A DNA stretch of 64,000 nucleotides from Faeciplasma sp900553675. Its GTDB lineage: Bacteria > Bacillota > Clostridia > Oscillospirales > Ruminococcaceae. Each line of letters begins with the position of its first letter. Within the stretch, counting starts at the first letter, position 1. This document shows, piece by piece, positions 8,824 to 17,465 of the stretch. The position numbers and the translations under genes are program-made. The notes beneath the pieces are model-generated. The model was not told the origin of the DNA. It searched no databases and worked only from the letters and a program-made list of their open reading frames with translations. The DNA is taken from assembly GCA_958428235.1 (NCBI GenBank), contig CAUAFG010000002.1:146598-210597 (forward strand), written 5' to 3'.

Positions 8824-10094
8824 CAGGCGAGTCCAGCTTTCTTCTTGTTTTCTTCATGCTCTTCATTAGTTGTGGCAAAGAAGGTTTCCTTGGTTTCAAG
8901 ATTCGAGCAGAAGTAATAGTAGCCGGTATCGTCCGGATTGAGGACAGCGTCTATAGCGTCCTTTCCGGGATTGCATATTGCGCCTATTGGCAGCCCAACG
9001 CAGGTATAGGTGTCGTAAGCGTCGTACATATCCTGATATTCAATAGTCAAAACTTTTTTGATAACATCGTCAATATAAGAATATGTCGTGTCAGACTGTA
9101 GCTTAGGAAATTCATCAGGTCTTGCAAGCCTGTTTTCAAAGACAGAAGCAATAGTTGCCATCTGCTCTATGTTTCCCGCTTCTCTCTGAACAATAGACGC
9201 AAGCGTTACTACCTGATCAATAGTGAATCCGCGCTCCACTGCAAGCTTTATTGTGTCCGCATTCAGGATTTCGTTGGTGCGGGTTTTTATCTTTTTAACA
9301 ACGTTGTACGCGGAATCGCCGACGTAAAACTCATAAGTATCCGGAAACAGATATCCCTCATATTTATACAGCTTCAGGCTTGAAGAGGATACGTACTTTT
9401 CAAACTCAAATCCAAACACGGTCGAATTAAAGGTGTAAATAAACTCGTCGGCGGTGCAGATATTGTTCTCTTCAAGAAGCTTTCCTGCACTCAACAGTGT
9501 TATACCCTCGGGGAAGGTTACTGTTGCGGTCTGTTTGGCTTCACGTGATTCCATCAGGCTGTCTATAATATCGGAATAGCTCATGTTGTAGGCAACATTT
9601 AAATCGCCGGGATACATACTGCCGTCTGCGCCCTTAACCTTGGAAATCAGCTTAAAGACATCTTTATACTGTATAACTCCCTCGTCATAAAGCTGCTGGG
9701 CAATATCATCAGTAGTCGAGCCGCTTGGGACATATATTGTAAACTCAACTCCCGAACTCTCGATTCCTAAAACATCGCGCCCTACGACTATAATAAACAG
9801 CGACAAAAGGATAGAAACGCAAAGGACAAGAGTTGCTATTACTATTCCACCGTATGCGGTGTAATTTCTCTTTCTGCGCTTTTTCTTTTTGGGCTTTGCG
9901 TTGTTCTGAGCTTCCGAAGAGTGCTTGTTCGGGTCGTATTTGCTTATGTTGATTTGTTCGTCAAATTTAAAAACGCTTGTTGCTTCATCAGTCGGAAATT
10001 GACCGGCGTCATCCTCTGATACAGCGTTCAGATCAATGCTTTCAGGCTCTTTTGCAAAAAGCTCATCAAGGTTTTCAGAATTATTGTTGCTCAT
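8823..10094 (-). CDS. mltG: Endolytic transglycosylase MltG
   Basis: MltG (YceG-like), 423 residues, a membrane-anchored lytic transglycosylase that cuts nascent glycan strands. A charged cytoplasmic tail of about 80 residues (acidic, then a basic patch PKKKKRRKR) precedes one transmembrane segment (about 83-107). A LysM-like subdomain follows (VPSGSTTDDIAQQLYDEGVI), then the catalytic region with YEGYLFPDTYEF, the catalytic Glu in ASIVQREAG and the closing PIGAICNPG. The long hydrophilic tail is typical of Gram-positive MltG. Located 21 bases after the DJ-1 gene. Confidence 0.94.
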   Translation of the reverse strand: MSNNNSENLDELFAKEPESIDLNAVSEDDAGQFPTDEATSVFKFDEQINISKYDPNKHSSEAQNNAKPKKKKRRKRNYTAYGGIVIATLVLCVSILLSLFIIVVGRDVLGIESSGVEFTIYVPSGSTTDDIAQQLYDEGVIQYKDVFKLISKVKGADGSMYPGDLNVAYNMSYSDIIDSLMESREAKQTATVTFPEGITLLSAGKLLEENNICTADEFIYTFNSTVFGFEFEKYVSSSSLKLYKYEGYLFPDTYEFYVGDSAYNVVKKIKTRTNEILNADTIKLAVERGFTIDQVVTLASIVQREAGNIEQMATIASVFENRLARPDEFPKLQSDTTYSYIDDVIKKVLTIEYQDMYDAYDTYTCVGLPIGAICNPGKDAIDAVLNPDDTGYYYFCSNLETKETFFATTNEEHEENKKKAGLA

Positions 10095-10115
10095 AAATAT
10101 GCGTCCTTTTAAAAA

Positions 10116-10658
10116 TTACTTTACGTTAAGTGTTCTTATAAGTCTGTCAGCTCTTGCTTTGTCAAAGAGCTTTTCTATTATAGCATGGGAAAACTTAATT
10201 GCCGAACCCATGCCGCATGAGGTTATTATGCTGCCGTCAACGCAAACGGCTTCATCCAAAACCTGTGCGCCCTTTAATTCCTGCTCAAATCCCGGGTAGC
10301 AAACTGCCTTTTTGCCTTCAAGCAGTCCCTTATGTCCGAGAATAGACGGTGCCGCGCATATCGCCGCGATGGGGATATTGTTTTCCACGCAGTAATCTAT
10401 TGCTTTCTGCACGGTTTCGTTCTTTTCAAGATTAAGCGTTCCCGGCATACCTCCGGGGAGGATTATCATTTCAATTGCATCGGTCAGCTTAAGCTCGTTG
10501 TCTTCCATATCCGTTATAACCGGAATACCGTGAGAACCCTTAATAATTACTCCGCCAACGCCTACCGTAACGACTTCCTTTTCACATCTGCGCAGGCAAT
10601 CTACGGGGGTAAGACCCTCTATTTCTTCAAAACCGTTAGCTAAAAAACATACAACCAT
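10116..10658 (-). CDS. DJ-1/PfpI family protein (YajL/ThiJ-like)
   Basis: DJ-1/PfpI superfamily protein, 180 residues. It shows the family landmarks: Glu in GFEEIEG (about residue 12), IILPGGMPGT and the nucleophile elbow AAICAAPSIL with its reactive Cys near residue 100, then HGKL-like LGHKGLLEGKKAVCYPGFE. Members act as deglycases, glyoxalases or stress chaperones; the exact activity cannot be chosen here. It lies two bases after recN, so is probably co-transcribed with it and mltG. Confidence 0.9.
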   Translation of the reverse strand: MVVCFLANGFEEIEGLTPVDCLRRCEKEVVTVGVGGVIIKGSHGIPVITDMEDNELKLTDAIEMIILPGGMPGTLNLEKNETVQKAIDYCVENNIPIAAICAAPSILGHKGLLEGKKAVCYPGFEQELKGAQVLDEAVCVDGSIITSCGMGSAIKFSHAIIEKLFDKARADRLIRTLNVK

Positions 10659-10660
10659 TT

Positions 10661-12346
10661 TTATCTTCCTTTCTTAACACTGTTAAGCTGTTCCTCGGCA
10701 TCGAGCAGCACTGTTTTTGTGATATTGTCTCCGCCCAGGATTCTTGCTATTTCGTATTTTCTTTCGTTGAAGTCTAAAGACTTTATTCTTGTTACCGTCC
10801 TTGCGTCTTCTGTGCTCTTTTCTATAAGCATATGGTCATCTGCCATAATCGCTATCTGCGCCAGATGCGTCACGCATATTACCTGATACTTCTGCGATAT
10901 TTCGCGCAGCTTGATTCCTATTTTCTGAGCCGCCCTTCCGCTGACACCCGTGTCTATTTCGTCGAAAATAAGTGTAGGAACAAAATCGCGGTCGGCAAGA
11001 ACCGATTTCAGAGCAAGCATGATTCTTGAAAGCTCTCCTCCGGAGGCAATTTTTGCAAGCGGCTTGGGTGCTTCGCCTCTGTTAGCGGATATCAGAAATT
11101 CGATGGTGTCCATGCCGCTTAAAGTCAACTTGCCTTTCTTTCTATCGACGACTATTTTAACATCTGGCATATTCAAAAATGCAAGCTCGGCGGTTACTTC
11201 GTTTACAAACCTTTCAGCAGCTTTTTGACGGTGCTCGCTGAGAGCTTCCGCCTTTTTGGTCACTTCCAAAAGCAGCTCGGATTTTTTATTTTCGAGTCTT
11301 TTTATAGTCTCGTCAGATGCTGTAAGACCGCTCAACTCCTCCTGAGCGCTTTCATAAACAGCTATTACATCGTCAAGCGTGGGACCGTATCTGCGTTTGA
11401 TTCTGTTGAGTTCATTGCGGCGGCGGGTAAGCTCGGCATATTCGTTTTCGTCAATATCCAAGCTTGAAAGAAGCCTTGAAAGCTCCGAAGATATATCCCC
11501 AATCTCTATCCCCGCCTGAGAAAGCCGTTCAGATAGTGGGTGCAGCTCCTTCATAAGCTCCTCGTTGACTTCTATTTCAGAGCAGGCTCTTGCCACCATT
11601 TCACCGGCTCCGGAGCTTGAATCGTCCCCCGAAAGGCAGGTTATAGCCGTATTGATAGCTTCCGAAAGCGATACTGCATTGTCGATAAACTTAAACCTTG
11701 CTTCCACAGCATCATCTTCACCGGAGGATATATTCAGGCTGCCGATATCCTCAACAATCTGATTAAGATATTCTTCTCTCTGAGACGTTTTCAGAGCTTC
11801 CTGCCTGATTTTGTTTATCTCCCTTGCGGTTGACTGAAGCTCTTTGAAGGACGAGCGGTAATCGGCGAGAAGATTTTCTGACTGAGCAAAATCATCCAGT
11901 ACATCTATATGCTTTTCCGGATTTAAAAGTATCTGACTGTCATGCTGACCGTGAATGTTTACAAGCAAATTTCCTATTTCGCGCAGTGCCGAAACGTTGG
12001 CAGGGCGCGAATTTATCTTTGCGGAGCTTTTACCGTCAGCACATATCTCTCTTGAAATTATAAGCTCGTCATCGCAGGAATAGCCAAGCTCTGAAAGTTT
12101 GCTTTTAACGGCTTCGGAAACACCTGTAAATACTGCACTCACATATGCTTTATCGGTACCGGCTCTGATTATATCCTTAAAAACGCGCTGACCCAGAACG
12201 GCGTTTATGCCGCCTATCAGAATCGACTTACCTGCGCCTGTTTCACCGGTAAACACGTTGAAATTTTTTCCGAGCTTAACCTCCGCTTTTTCTATAACAG
12301 CAAGGTTTTCAATATATAGTTCACTCAGCAATGCATTCACTTCCAT
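10661..12346 (-). CDS. recN: DNA repair protein RecN
   Basis: RecN, 561 residues, an SMC-like ATPase acting at double-strand breaks. Walker A GETGAGKSIL sits near residue 35; two coiled-coil arms fill the middle; the C-terminus has the signature LASGGELSRIMLALK and Walker B LIFDEIDTGVSG. The ATG at 12346 is used, but a TTG at 12331 is a good alternative: it has GGAAGTG six bases ahead and restores the common L-SELYIEN start. It follows argR by 68 bases, the classical ahrC-recN order. spoIVB and spo0A, which normally come next, are replaced by a DJ-1 gene. Confidence 0.95.
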   Translation of the reverse strand: MEVNALLSELYIENLAVIEKAEVKLGKNFNVFTGETGAGKSILIGGINAVLGQRVFKDIIRAGTDKAYVSAVFTGVSEAVKSKLSELGYSCDDELIISREICADGKSSAKINSRPANVSALREIGNLLVNIHGQHDSQILLNPEKHIDVLDDFAQSENLLADYRSSFKELQSTAREINKIRQEALKTSQREEYLNQIVEDIGSLNISSGEDDAVEARFKFIDNAVSLSEAINTAITCLSGDDSSSGAGEMVARACSEIEVNEELMKELHPLSERLSQAGIEIGDISSELSRLLSSLDIDENEYAELTRRRNELNRIKRRYGPTLDDVIAVYESAQEELSGLTASDETIKRLENKKSELLLEVTKKAEALSEHRQKAAERFVNEVTAELAFLNMPDVKIVVDRKKGKLTLSGMDTIEFLISANRGEAPKPLAKIASGGELSRIMLALKSVLADRDFVPTLIFDEIDTGVSGRAAQKIGIKLREISQKYQVICVTHLAQIAIMADDHMLIEKSTEDARTVTRIKSLDFNERKYEIARILGGDNITKTVLLDAEEQLNSVKKGR

Positions 12347-12414
12347 TCATAAGGAAATATTCGCAGCGATGCGTTCCGCATTTGGCTATGGCAAGACATC
12401 AGCCAGAACCAAGC

Positions 12415-12864
12415 TCATGTCATTTCGTTAAGCTCTTCAAGAAAATCCTGAGCGTCGCTTTCCGTCCTCATAAGGACGAAAATCGTGTCGTCTCCTGCCA
12501 AGGTTCCCACTATGCCGGAAAAACCTATTGAATCAAGCTTCGAGCAGACGGCGTTTGCCATGCCTGTGCTGCACTTAATAACCACTGTATTCATCGCTCG
12601 ATCAACCGAAAGAACAGCGTCGGAAAAAATGGTCGAAAATGATGTCCTTGCGTTGTTTTCAACCGCTCTTGGCGGCAGAGAATATTTATAATTTCCGTTG
12701 ACGCCCATGGTTTTCAGCAGAGAAAGCTCTTTTATATCCCTCGAAACCGTCGCCTGAGTTACGCTGAATCCTCTTTCCATCAGCAGAGCCTGCAAAGTCT
12801 CCTGAGTGTCAACCTCATATTTTGAAACAATATCAAGTATCGCTTTTTTTCTGTCGTTTTTCAT
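12415..12864 (-). CDS. argR: Arginine repressor ArgR/AhrC
   Basis: ArgR family regulator, 149 residues. The winged-helix domain is N-terminal (about 1-70, with TQATVSRDIKEL as recognition helix), and the oligomerisation/arginine-binding domain is C-terminal with the GTLAGDDTIFV motif. It represses arginine synthesis and activates catabolism when arginine binds. The frame is open upstream to 12915, but homology begins at MKNDRKKAI, with AAAGG before that ATG. Starts 13 bases after the nadK stop. No arg gene is in the window. Confidence 0.95.
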   Translation of the reverse strand: MKNDRKKAILDIVSKYEVDTQETLQALLMERGFSVTQATVSRDIKELSLLKTMGVNGNYKYSLPPRAVENNARTSFSTIFSDAVLSVDRAMNTVVIKCSTGMANAVCSKLDSIGFSGIVGTLAGDDTIFVLMRTESDAQDFLEELNEMT

Positions 12865-12877
12865 ACGCTCAATCCTT

Positions 12878-13735
12878 TCAGTTGACCTTGGCGGGCTGCA
12901 TAAGCTTTGTGCCAATGGATTTAAAGTAGTTATTTCCGCATATATCTATAAGATTAAGCCTTAGAGCTGATTTTCTAATGTACACTCTGTCGTTTTCTGT
13001 AACCGGTATCGGGGTGCCGCCGTCTGCGCTTACGCCGATTGTTCCCTCCGCCTTATACTTGATTTCTATCAGCTTTTCCGAGGAGAAAAGCATGGTCCTT
13101 GCAAAAAGCGAGTGTGGGCAGATTTGTGTGAACTCAATGCAGTCCAGCGTAGGCTCAATAAGCGGTCCTCCAGCGGAGAGCGAATACGCCGAGGCTCCTG
13201 TAGGTGTGGAAAATATAAGACCGTCCGCCCGCAGGGACGAGACTAAAGCACCGTCTGCAAGCACAGTAAAATCGTTTATATTATAATTGAAACCGTGGGT
13301 TATAACAATATCATTAAGCGCCGTTACATGTTCTCGCAATCCGCTTTTCCGCTCGATTAAAGCTTCAATCATCATTCTGCTTTCCGTTTTATAATCCCCG
13401 TTTACAAGATTTGAAAGCTTGTCAAGATCGTCGCGTTCCAGCGAAGCCATAAAGCCAAGCCTTCCGCAGTTTACACCTAAAAGCTTTTTATGATTTTCTG
13501 CCGCGGCTGACGCTATTTTCAGGATAGTTCCGTCTCCGCCGATGGTTATTATGATATCACATGCTTTTACAGCCTGTTCTATTGAGCTGGCGATTACACA
13601 GCCCCGCGAAAGCTCCGGGCTTATGCTGTCTGTCATGATTATTTCGCATCCCAAGGAGGAAAGAATGCCAGACACATCCTTTGTGCAGCTATAGGAATGA
13701 GTTTTTTGCAGATTCGGATATATAAAAACCTTCAC
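12878..13735 (-). CDS. nadK: NAD kinase
   Basis: NAD kinase, 285 residues, phosphorylating NAD to NADP. It carries the GGDGT motif (ITIGGDGTILK, about residues 64-74) whose Asp is catalytic, the NE/D-like stretch ALNDIVITHG, and the glycine-rich TPTGASAYSLSAGGP. The start is a GTG, with GAAAGG about 13 bases upstream, somewhat far. It lies between tlyA and argR, a normal clostridial position. Confidence 0.96.
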   Translation of the reverse strand: MKVFIYPNLQKTHSYSCTKDVSGILSSLGCEIIMTDSISPELSRGCVIASSIEQAVKACDIIITIGGDGTILKIASAAAENHKKLLGVNCGRLGFMASLERDDLDKLSNLVNGDYKTESRMMIEALIERKSGLREHVTALNDIVITHGFNYNINDFTVLADGALVSSLRADGLIFSTPTGASAYSLSAGGPLIEPTLDCIEFTQICPHSLFARTMLFSSEKLIEIKYKAEGTIGVSADGGTPIPVTENDRVYIRKSALRLNLIDICGNNYFKSIGTKLMQPAKVN

Positions 13736-13769
13736 TTTTGAAACCGTGCCTTTCGTGTGAAATTATAGC

Positions 13770-14558
13770 TCATTTGTTAAATCCCTGAGCAGCTATAGCA
13801 GCGTAATCAAACGCTTTTTTTACTGCAACTTCCGTCTTTTCAATATATATAAGATACTCAACATTGCCGTCTCCGCCTCGAATCGGCGAATCGGTGAGTC
13901 CGAGTACCGAAAAACCCAGACTGTTTATTTCGTCTGTAATTGTTGACAGAACGCTGATATGCGCCTTGATGTCTTTGACGATACCGCCCTTTGATATAGC
14001 GGCTCTTCCGGCTTCAAACTGCGGCTTTATAAGTATTACCGCCTTTCCGCCGTTCTTCAAAAGCCTGTGAGCGGCTTCGGCGGCGTATTTGCAGGATATA
14101 AACGAAAGGTCTGCACAGACAAAATCAGGAGCTTCTTCTATGATTTTGTCTGTTAAGGCTTTTACATTTACACCCTCTATATTGACAATCCTAACGTCGC
14201 TGGTAAGTTTTTCGGCAAGCTGACCATGCCCGACATCAACTGCATACACCTTTTTCGCACCGTTTTGCAGCATACAGTCGGTAAATCCGCCGGTTGAGGC
14301 CCCTATATCAACGCAGATACAGTCTGAAAGGTCTATATCAAAGCAGCTTAATGCCTTTTCAAGCTTGAATCCGCCGCGCCCAACGTATTTTTCCTCTTCT
14401 CCAAGATACTCAATAACGTCCGTTTCGCTGACATCTATCGCAGGCTTTGCAGCTGTCTTGCCATTCAGCATTATTTTTCCCGATCTAATATATTCCTTGG
14501 CTTTTTCGCGGCTTTTGGCTATACCTCTGGCGACAAGCAGCGCATCAAGTCTTTGCAT
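13770..14558 (-). CDS. tlyA: TlyA family rRNA methyltransferase
   Basis: TlyA/YqxC family protein, about 262 residues: an N-terminal S4 RNA-binding domain (MQRLDALLVARGIAKSREKAK) followed by an FtsJ-like methyltransferase fold with SAM loop VDIGASTGGFTD (about residue 86) and the K-D-K type residues in VCADLSFIS and ILIKPQFEAGR. TlyA 2'-O-methylates 16S and 23S rRNA. In-frame starts GTG 14570, ATG 14567 and ATG 14558 exist; the last gives the family's usual N-terminus. All overlap the end of dxs, indicating translational coupling. Confidence 0.93.
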   Translation of the reverse strand: MQRLDALLVARGIAKSREKAKEYIRSGKIMLNGKTAAKPAIDVSETDVIEYLGEEEKYVGRGGFKLEKALSCFDIDLSDCICVDIGASTGGFTDCMLQNGAKKVYAVDVGHGQLAEKLTSDVRIVNIEGVNVKALTDKIIEEAPDFVCADLSFISCKYAAEAAHRLLKNGGKAVILIKPQFEAGRAAISKGGIVKDIKAHISVLSTITDEINSLGFSVLGLTDSPIRGGDGNVEYLIYIEKTEVAVKKAFDYAAIAAQGFNK

Positions 14559-16362
14559 AGCCTTCATCACCTATTATTTCGTATATTTTATCTTCGGAAA
14601 GTCCGTAAAGCTCTAAAGCTTCACGGATACTCATATGTTGAACATAGCCGTTAATGCCAAAGGATTCAAGCCGCCTGCATCGTGCAGAAAGCTTTTCTCC
14701 CAAAGAGCCGGAATAGCTTGCTTCTTCAAACATATATGATTTCTTGTAGCTGTTTATCAGCTCGACTATCTCATCGGATATCGGGAAGATTTTCAAAAGC
14801 CTCAGATGATCAGCACCTGCTCTGACTGCCGCTGATTCCGCGTTAAAGGATATCCTGCCATAGGATATAACGAGCTTGTCCGAGCCTCGGCGCAAAAGAC
14901 GGTAATCACTGTTAAGAACATCTGCTGAGCTGAGCGCACCTTTTGGAAATCTTACGCAGGCAATTCCGGTATCGTCGAATAAAGCTTTGTCAAGGCAGTA
15001 TTTAACCTCTTCCTGACAGGCTGGAGAATATATAGTAACATTCGGAATGGTGGTTAAGAACGGAACATCGAGCAGTCCCTGATGAGTTTCGCCGTCCTCC
15101 CCCACTATTCCGGCGTTACATATTGCAAGCACCAAATGCATATTTGCGATAGATATATCATGCACAAGCTGGTCGTAACTGCGCTGTAAAAAGGAGGAGT
15201 ACACCGCAAAAACAGGTATCATGCCCATAGCTATCAGTCCGGACGCAAAGCTTACAGCGTGCTCCTCGGCTATTCCAACATCGAAAAATCTTTCGGGATA
15301 CGCCTTGCTGAAATAGTTAAGACCTGTGCCATATTTCATGGCAGCTGTTATCGCACATATTTTGTCGTTCTTCTTTGCGGCTTCAACAAGGTCTTTTCCG
15401 AAAACATCCGAAAAGCCTTCGCACGGAGCGGGCTTTATTCCGCTTTCTATATCAAAGCCGGAAACGCCGTGATATTCTCCGGGATTCTGCTCTGCCAGCT
15501 CGTATCCTTTTCCTTTTACAGTATTTATCTGAACCAGAACCGGACCTTCCACTGATTTTGCGGAGGTAAGAGCTGTTTCGAGTGCCTTTAAATCGTGTCC
15601 GTCAACGGGACCTATAAATTCAAAGCCAAGGTCTTCAAAAAGAGTGCTGTGGAACATATGACCCTTAACTATGTCCATAGTAAGGCTTATCGATTTTTTC
15701 AGCGGCTTTCCTATAAACGGTATCGCTTCTAAAAAGCTTTTTGCACGGCTTTTGACCTGCTTATAAGACTGCGTTGTGCGAAGCCTTGAAAGATATTCCG
15801 CCATTCCGCCGATGTTTTTTGATATCGACATTTCGTTGTAATTGACTATTACTATTATGTTGGTTCCGCTTTTTCCGGCGTTGTTAAGTCCTTCGTAGGA
15901 AAGACCGCCGGTCAGCGCGCCGTCTCCGATAACGGCTATTGCATGATGCTTATCTCCACTAAGCTTCATTGCCTGCGCAATGCCCAGTGCGGCGGAAATA
16001 GAGGTCGAGCTGTGTCCACTTACAACAGGGTCGTGAATCGACTCCTTGGGCTTTAAAAAGCCGCTGATACCGTCTTTTTGCCTAAGACTGTCAAAATCTG
16101 CAAGCCTACCGGTTGAAAGCTTGTGAGCGTAGCTCTGATGTCCGACGTCGAAGACGATTTTGTCATAAGGCGAATCAAAAACCTTATGCAGAGCTACAGT
16201 AAGCTCGACTACGCCAAGATTTGACGAAAGATGGCCGCCGTTTTTTGAAACGGTTGCGATTATCTTCTGCCTTATTTCATCACAAAGCTCGGTTTCTTCA
16301 TCTATATTAAGTTTTTTTATGTCTTCAGGCAAGCAAAGGGTATCCAAAAGGTCATTTTTCAA
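14545..16362 (-). CDS. dxs: 1-deoxy-D-xylulose-5-phosphate synthase
   Basis: DXS, 605 residues, the thiamine-diphosphate enzyme joining pyruvate and glyceraldehyde-3-phosphate in the first MEP-pathway step. The N-terminal ThDP part shows GHQSYAHKL (about residue 75), VSGHSSTSISAALGIA and GDGALTGG; the pyrimidine-binding part shows DVGIAEEHAVSFASG and GEDGETHQGLLDVPFL. It is somewhat shorter than the about 620-630 residue norm but no domain is missing. Set 21 bases after ispA; its end overlaps tlyA. Confidence 0.97.
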   Translation of the reverse strand: MKNDLLDTLCLPEDIKKLNIDEETELCDEIRQKIIATVSKNGGHLSSNLGVVELTVALHKVFDSPYDKIVFDVGHQSYAHKLSTGRLADFDSLRQKDGISGFLKPKESIHDPVVSGHSSTSISAALGIAQAMKLSGDKHHAIAVIGDGALTGGLSYEGLNNAGKSGTNIIVIVNYNEMSISKNIGGMAEYLSRLRTTQSYKQVKSRAKSFLEAIPFIGKPLKKSISLTMDIVKGHMFHSTLFEDLGFEFIGPVDGHDLKALETALTSAKSVEGPVLVQINTVKGKGYELAEQNPGEYHGVSGFDIESGIKPAPCEGFSDVFGKDLVEAAKKNDKICAITAAMKYGTGLNYFSKAYPERFFDVGIAEEHAVSFASGLIAMGMIPVFAVYSSFLQRSYDQLVHDISIANMHLVLAICNAGIVGEDGETHQGLLDVPFLTTIPNVTIYSPACQEEVKYCLDKALFDDTGIACVRFPKGALSSADVLNSDYRLLRRGSDKLVISYGRISFNAESAAVRAGADHLRLLKIFPISDEIVELINSYKKSYMFEEASYSGSLGEKLSARCRRLESFGINGYVQHMSIREALELYGLSEDKIYEIIGDEGYAKT

Positions 16363-16383
16363 GTAAATTACGTCCTTTAACTG

Positions 16384-17271
16384 CTATTTTTTTCTTGTGA
16401 GCAGACTTTCCGCAAGCTCACACAAAAACTGTGAGCCTTCATAGTCCTTTATTGCATTGACAGCTGCGGCAGTATATTCAGCCGCGAGCTTTTCGGCATT
16501 TTCTATGCCCATAACATCTGCAAAGGTGTTTTTACTTCTTTCCTTATCGCTTCCTATCGGCTTGCCTAAAAGCTTTTCATCTCCTATTACGTCAAGGATA
16601 TCGTCTACAATCTGGAATGCAAGACCGATGTTTTCGGCGTATGTCTCAGCGGCACTGATCTCTTTATCTTTGCATCCGGCAAGAATAGCTCCGAATTTGC
16701 AGGAAGCCTTTAAGAGACGTCCTGTTTTGAGTGATGACATTTTTATAAGAAAGTCTTTGTTCGCGCTGATGCCTTCGGAATACAAATCAAGCTCCTGCCC
16801 CATTATCATTCCGCGATGTCCCGCCGCGCTTGAAAGCTCACCCATCAGTTTAATGGCTGTTTCAAAGCTGATTTTGCCCGACTTTGCCTTATCACTGATA
16901 ATCTCAAATGGCAGAAGGCTTAAGCCGTCACCCGCAAGCAGAGCAATATCGGTGCCGTAAGCTACATGGCAGGACGGCTTTCCACGGCGAAGATCGTCGT
17001 TATCCATTTCGGGCATATCATCGTGGATGAGCGAGAAAGTGTGTATCATTTCAAGGCAAACAGCTATATCCGAGATATCCTGAGTGCCGCCGAACAAGCG
17101 GTAAAACTCCATGCACAGAACAGGTCTGATTCGCTTTCCGCCGGCAGACAAAGCATAATTTTCAGCCTGAATTACTTTTTCCTGCTCGCAGCTTAGATAC
17201 GGACAGTTTTTAATGGCTAAATTTACAACTTCAATGTCCGCATTCAAGCGTTCTTTAAATGCCTCACTCAT
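16384..17271 (-). CDS. ispA: Farnesyl diphosphate synthase (polyprenyl synthetase)
   Basis: Short-chain trans-prenyl synthase, 295 residues, condensing isopentenyl diphosphate with allylic diphosphates. The first aspartate-rich motif is HDDMPEMDNDDLRRGKPSC (about 86-104, with the two-residue insertion of bacterial FPPS), the second is FQIVDDILD (about 220). GKRIRP lies near residue 45. The start overlaps the xseB stop by four bases (ATGA). Order xseB-ispA-dxs is classical. Confidence 0.96.
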   Translation of the reverse strand: MSEAFKERLNADIEVVNLAIKNCPYLSCEQEKVIQAENYALSAGGKRIRPVLCMEFYRLFGGTQDISDIAVCLEMIHTFSLIHDDMPEMDNDDLRRGKPSCHVAYGTDIALLAGDGLSLLPFEIISDKAKSGKISFETAIKLMGELSSAAGHRGMIMGQELDLYSEGISANKDFLIKMSSLKTGRLLKASCKFGAILAGCKDKEISAAETYAENIGLAFQIVDDILDVIGDEKLLGKPIGSDKERSKNTFADVMGIENAEKLAAEYTAAAVNAIKDYEGSQFLCELAESLLTRKK

Positions 17272-17465
17272 TGAGCTTCACCATCCTTGAACAGCTCCGC
17301 TCGCATATCATTTATCGCTGCAAGGCAGTCGTCGGAAATTGTCATGCCTTCTTTGTAGAGCTTTGCTGTATCTTCAAGAGAAAGGCTGTCCCCGGAAAGA
17401 AGTCTGCATATTTCCTTCAGCCTTTGTATTTTTTCATCAAAATTCATATCAATTTTCCTTTTCAA
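17268..17465 (-). CDS. xseB: Exodeoxyribonuclease VII small subunit
   Basis: XseB, 65 residues: a short helical hairpin protein with the family pattern FDEKIQRLKEICRLLSGDSLSLEDTAKLY (split: FDEKIQRL then SLSLEDTAKLYKEG). It pairs with XseA to degrade single-stranded DNA from both ends. The start overlaps the end of xseA by 17 bases and the stop overlaps the start of ispA, so the three are translationally coupled. Confidence 0.93.
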   Translation of the reverse strand: MKRKIDMNFDEKIQRLKEICRLLSGDSLSLEDTAKLYKEGMTISDDCLAAINDMRAELFKDGEAQ

